In this document: piece after piece, positions 12,483 through 15,309 of the stretch
How the letters are laid out: the number at the start of each line of letters is the position of its first letter
How positions within the stretch are numbered: position 1 is the first letter of the stretch
From: an uncultured Collinsella sp.
GTDB lineage: Bacteria; Actinomycetota; Coriobacteriia; Coriobacteriales; Coriobacteriaceae
Reading direction: 5' to 3'
Assembly: GCA_900547835.1 (NCBI GenBank)
Contig: URIJ01000030.1
Coordinates: forward strand, 1-15,309
DNA: 15,309 nt
Notes under the pieces: model-generated
Database searches by the model: none
Told to the model about the DNA's origin: nothing
What the model saw: the letters and a program-made list of their open reading frames with translations, nothing else
Translations under genes and position numbers: made by a program

Positions 12483-12860
12483 ATGGAGCTGTTTGATGAA
12501 CGGGTAGTTTTGTTTGAGAGCGATGAAGGTGGGGAGCACCTACTAGTTACGTGTGAGCCATCGGGTATGGGTGGTTTGGTGGTGCGGCAGACGAGCGAGG
12601 GTCCGTTAACCCAATGGTGCTTTGAGGAGTCGCTGCATGTAGTTGAGACCTTTGTGACGCACGAGGGGCTTGTGGCGCTTGAGCAGTTCTATGGAGTTGG
12701 GACTTCTAACCAGGTAGCGCGCATGCTGAGCATCTCGTTTGCCGATTATGACTGCGCCCAGCGGGTGCGTTCGCTTTTGAGGGAACTCGGTGCCGGGTTC
12801 GATGTGGTTGAAAAACCGATTGATCGCATTGGGGATGTTGGCGCATGCGGAGCTGCGTGA
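12483..12860 (+). CDS. 125-aa protein of unknown function, possibly SOS-regulated
   Basis: The product is a small acidic soluble protein without signal peptide or TM segment. I do not recognise the family. It begins with alternating beta-like strands (RVVLFES, EHLLVTCEPS, GGLVVRQTS), followed by helical segments in the second half (EGLVALEQFY, NQVARMLSIS, AQRVRSLLRELG). Three cysteines (24, 46, 91) plus one near the end do not form a metal motif. ATG 12483 with AGGAAGGGG upstream is preferred to an in-frame TTG at 12459. The gene stands alone between the serS terminator and the tRNA-Arg promoter. The LexA-like box in its promoter is the only functional hint. No DNA-repair domain is visible. 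Confidence 0.75.
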   Translation: MELFDERVVLFESDEGGEHLLVTCEPSGMGGLVVRQTSEGPLTQWCFEESLHVVETFVTHEGLVALEQFYGVGTSNQVARMLSISFADYDCAQRVRSLLRELGAGFDVVEKPIDRIGDVGACGAA

Positions 12861-12894
12861 GGAGCATATTCTCGAAAAAAGTTTGAGATTGTGC

Positions 12895-12923
12895 TTGACT
12901 CCAACTAACTAAAGTGGTTTTAT
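12895..12923 (+). promoter_or_regulatory. promoter of tRNA-Arg
   Basis: TTGACT (12895-12900) and TTTATA (12918-12923) are 17 bases apart, 12 bases before the tRNA 5' end. An alternative -10, TATATG, overlaps at 12921. Confidence 0.65.
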
Positions 12924-12935
12924 ATGTCTTGCGCT

Positions 12936-13012
12936 GCGGCGTTACCTCAGCTGGATAGAGGGTCTGACTACGAATCAGAACGTCATAGGTTCGAATCCTA
13001 TACGCCGCACCA
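12936..13012 (+). tRNA. tRNA-Arg, anticodon ACG
   Basis: This is a 77-nt class I tRNA. GCGGCGT (12936-12942) pairs with ACGCCGC (13002-13008), followed by discriminator A and an encoded CCA (13010-13012). The anticodon stem TCTGA/TCAGA closes the loop CTACGAA, giving anticodon ACG, whose first base is normally deaminated to inosine to read CGU/CGC/CGA. The T-arm contains GGTTCGAATCC (12988-12998). Confidence 0.97.
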
Positions 13013-13021
13013 TTTGAGATT

Positions 13022-13050
13022 AAAGCTCCCGGCAACGGGGGCTTTTCTTT
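13022..13050 (+). terminator. intrinsic terminator of tRNA-Arg
   Basis: AAAGCTCCCG (13022-13031) pairs with CGGGGGCTTT (13036-13045) around a GCAA tetraloop, with one G-U pair, followed by TTTTCTTTT. It has the same design as the tRNA-Leu terminator. Confidence 0.88.
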
Positions 13051-13076
13051 TACGTAAGCACTGCATGGATTCGAAC

Positions 13077-13087
13077 CTCGGTCGAGG
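13077..13087 (-). repeat. inverted perfect copy of the tRNA-Arg T-arm
   Basis: GGATTCGAACC is the exact reverse complement of the tRNA-Arg T-arm (12988-12998); the identity extends one base further to T at 13088. It lies about 27 bases beyond the terminator T-run. The sequence beside it does not form the rest of a tRNA on the - strand: no CCA and no acceptor pairing. Confidence 0.6.
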
Positions 13088-13142
13088 CGCGGGCGTGAAG
13101 CGGACGATTTCTTATCGACTCGTGTAAGATTCCGAGTAGGTA

Positions 13143-13159
13143 TCGCGGCCTATCCGCGA
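13143..13159 (+). other. small leader hairpin before the large TPR-like gene
   Basis: TCGCGG (13143-13148) and CCGCGA (13154-13159) form a six-base stem with a five-base loop, shortly after a -10-like TAAGAT (13135-13140). It lies in the probable 5' leader of the gene starting at 13198. Confidence 0.35.
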
Positions 13160-13197
13160 CCGCTCCTTCTCTAGACGACCGATCAGGGTGATATTTC

Positions 13198-15309
13198 GTG
13201 GCAGAGCGTCCGACATACAAGCTCAGGTTTTTCGATCCCAAAAAGCGTTTTCCATCGATGCCCGAGCAGCCTGCGGGGCGCTCGTATGGTGTTGTCTGGA
13301 AAGTCTTTGGCGAGGACCCCAAAGAGTCATGCTATGTCGTCGAATTCGTCGGCAAAAGCCACATATCGCTCTTGGGCTACGTGAGCGTGTCGGGCAAGGT
13401 TTATAAGGTTGACCGCCCTGTTCGGGAAGCACCGTTGCCCGAGGACCCCGACATGGAGCTGGTCCTTCACGAGTCCGATTCCAGTATTGGCGAGATTATG
13501 GTGAGGGAGGCCAACGGAGCAATGCGCGCGTGTGCGCGAACTGCCGGCTCTCCCGAAGGCCCCATGCGCGAGCAGTCCGACCTCGAGACATGGAATTCGA
13601 CCCGCGCCCTTCCTTACGGTGAGTTCATGGCCTCGATGTTCTTGCGCTACGTGATATTTGCCAACTCCGAAAGCGCTATTGTGAACACGGCGGGCGTCGA
13701 CGGTCTCGATGCGGACATGCAAAACGTTGTCGACAAGATCAAGCTCGTAAAGTTGCCCGAGCCGGTCGAGGTGTTTTTGGGCTTTAACACGGCACCGCTC
13801 CCCGATGCTATCGAGACGCTGCTTTACCGCGTTGACCATGCCGAGAATCCGAGCGGTATCGAGCGCTATGCCGCCGCCCTTATGAGCGAGGTCGACTTGC
13901 CCCGTCTGCGCACCATTGCCGCCAAGTCAGAAATGAGCCTAGCGCGCATCGACCGGTCAAAGTTGTTCTATCTCAATTTTGATCGTAGCCTGTTGGACCA
14001 GGACGAGATTGACATGCTGCTTGCCATCGAGTGCCGTCTCAACCGCCTCTCCGGCATCCTTGAGCGCATCGGGGCTGGATTGGCCCCTGCGGCATCCTCG
14101 CCGAGCCTTGAGGGCTGCGCGCTCTTTGATTCGTGGCATATCGCCAAGACGACCAACGATGTTCCCCGACTGCTCGATACGGCCTCGAGCGATAACCCGT
14201 GGGGCAAACCGGGTACGGTGGCTTGCCAGCCGGGCGGCGAGTGGGACGTGCGCACCCGTTTTGCGCGAATCGTTGAGGCGCTCAACGTGGTCACACGGCT
14301 CGACTATACCTATCGGGCAAACGTTGCCGAGGGGATTATGCTCGTTCGGTTTGGGCGCTCTGTCGTGGATGCCATGCCGCAACGTGAATACGACGCTCAG
14401 GATGACGTCTGGCGCGAGCTAGACGTGGACATGCGCGCGACTTGGGCCGCGGAGCACGACGCGCGCGTGGCGCTTACGCTTGCGGCGGCGTGTTTTGCCG
14501 CAGGTGCCTGCATTTCGCGCTGCTATGTTCAGATTGCGGCTCCCGACGGCGAGCGGGGCGAGCGCGTCATTGCAACATATTCCTTTGGGCGTGCGGCCTA
14601 TCTGGCCAATTGCGTGCCTGTCGCCAAGGATCTTGAGAGCATGGACATGGACGATATGCCGTGCAAGCGCATGCTTGAGGCATATGAGTCGGACGCACCG
14701 GATGCGATTGAGCCTGCGGAGGTTCACGCTCGCCCGCGTGACGACCACCGTTCGCTGCCGCCGGCGTTGCGCGACCTGCTGCTTGCCGATACGGCTGATG
14801 AGCTAGAGGTCATGGAGGAGGACGATGACCCGTATGTGGCGCGCGTCGTTGAGTTGCGCGAGCAGGTAAAAGTTGACCATGCAAGTGCGTTTGAGGGCTT
14901 CTCCCGTCTTGTTGAGGAGCTGGAGGCAAAGTGCGCCGTCGCCGAGCTTTTGGCAACGGGTCCGGTTCAGACGCAGTTTTGCGACAACCAGCTGGTGCGT
15001 ATGGTGCTGCCGGTAATGGAGGAAGATCGCTCGGTGCGCATCCTGCGCGCTCCCGACGCGCTCTACTTTGCTCAGCACGAGATCTGCAGTTATTACGCCG
15101 ATCAGGAGGATTTTGAACGGGCATTGCCCGAGGTGCGTCGTCTTTACGATCTGGCTCGCTCGTCCATGCAATCGCACTTTGCGCTCATCAACGTGTTGGC
15201 GCGCCTGGAACGCTTTGACGAGATTATCGAGGTGGCGCGCCACGGCCTGCGCATTGCCAGCGACCGTTCCGCAATCGGTTATCTGTTCTATCGCTTGGCG
15301 TTTGCCTAT
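13198..15309 (+). CDS. large cytoplasmic protein with TPR-like C-terminal helices (3' end outside window)
   Basis: The frame is open from GTG 13198 to the window edge, giving 704 residues with no stop. The start is well fixed: an in-frame TGA lies at 13189-13191 and AGGGTGA precedes the GTG by about six bases. There is no signal peptide or TM segment. The N-terminal ~100 residues look beta-rich (RSYGVVWKVFGED, SCYVVEFVGKSHISLLGYV). A mixed, mostly helical middle follows, with an acidic linker near 535-560 (ELEVMEEDDDPY). From about residue 620 to the edge, repeated helix pairs (DALYFAQHEICSYYADQEDF, then SHFALINVLARLERFDEIIE) fit tetratricopeptide-type repeats, usually protein-interaction scaffolds. 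I do not recognise the full-length family. Codon use matches the other right-hand genes. Confidence 0.8.
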   Translation, partial: MAERPTYKLRFFDPKKRFPSMPEQPAGRSYGVVWKVFGEDPKESCYVVEFVGKSHISLLGYVSVSGKVYKVDRPVREAPLPEDPDMELVLHESDSSIGEIMVREANGAMRACARTAGSPEGPMREQSDLETWNSTRALPYGEFMASMFLRYVIFANSESAIVNTAGVDGLDADMQNVVDKIKLVKLPEPVEVFLGFNTAPLPDAIETLLYRVDHAENPSGIERYAAALMSEVDLPRLRTIAAKSEMSLARIDRSKLFYLNFDRSLLDQDEIDMLLAIECRLNRLSGILERIGAGLAPAASSPSLEGCALFDSWHIAKTTNDVPRLLDTASSDNPWGKPGTVACQPGGEWDVRTRFARIVEALNVVTRLDYTYRANVAEGIMLVRFGRSVVDAMPQREYDAQDDVWRELDVDMRATWAAEHDARVALTLAAACFAAGACISRCYVQIAAPDGERGERVIATYSFGRAAYLANCVPVAKDLESMDMDDMPCKRMLEAYESDAPDAIEPAEVHARPRDDHRSLPPALRDLLLADTADELEVMEEDDDPYVARVVELREQVKVDHASAFEGFSRLVEELEAKCAVAELLATGPVQTQFCDNQLVRMVLPVMEEDRSVRILRAPDALYFAQHEICSYYADQEDFERALPEVRRLYDLARSSMQSHFALINVLARLERFDEIIEVARHGLRIASDRSAIGYLFYRLAFAY

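Noticed and set aside
13060..13090. A tRNA gene on the - strand suggested by the T-arm-like sequence
   Set aside because: Only the T-arm is present; no acceptor stem, anticodon arm or CCA can be found around it.
1..15309. CRISPR array, rRNA genes, phage or toxin-antitoxin genes
   Set aside because: No regularly spaced direct repeats, no rRNA-like stretches and no recognisable phage structural, integrase or toxin-antitoxin genes were seen.

Overview
The window looks like Actinomycetota of the class Coriobacteriia (gut Eggerthellaceae / Collinsella relatives). I infer this from the moderately high GC, a multi-TM LuxR-type regulator next to an exported flavoprotein and multiheme cytochrome (a hallmark of Eggerthellaceae), and core genes on the right whose protein style recalls Collinsella. 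Genus is not proven.

Left half (1-7450, all + strand): the 3' end of an M20-type dipeptidase; about 550 bases without a gene; a LytTR response regulator with its own promoter and two tandem terminators; a CPBP intramembrane protease; a multi-TM LuxR-type regulator closed by a strong terminator; then a three-gene cluster of a small lipoprotein, a Tat-exported FAD flavoprotein of the fumarate-reductase/urocanate-reductase superfamily, and a membrane-anchored NapC/NrfH-like cytochrome with five heme motifs. The simplest reading is an inducible extracytoplasmic anaerobic reductase: the cytochrome takes electrons from menaquinol and passes them to the flavoprotein, which reduces an unknown organic substrate. 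The adjacent LuxR-type protein probably senses that substrate.

Centre (7450-8320): a promoter, tRNA-Leu(CAG) and its terminator, then a 225-bp intergenic element with 37-bp terminal inverted repeats. Gene content and codon choice change around here, so this may be an island edge, a rearrangement or an assembly join.

Right half (8324-15309): an SPFH/stomatin-like membrane protein, rlmH and proC in a tight + strand row; a nested inverted repeat carrying the proC terminator; a previously easy-to-miss 57-aa membrane protein on the - strand; serS with terminator; a 125-aa orphan gene behind a LexA-like box; tRNA-Arg(ACG) with promoter and terminator; and a large cytoplasmic protein (704+ residues, running off the window) with TPR-like helices at its visible end.

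The most unusual signals are: the reductase cluster with non-standard heme motifs and a divergent flavoprotein C-terminus; the two intergenic inverted-repeat elements; and the fact that each of the two tRNA genes is followed, past its terminator, by an inverted copy of its own T-arm.
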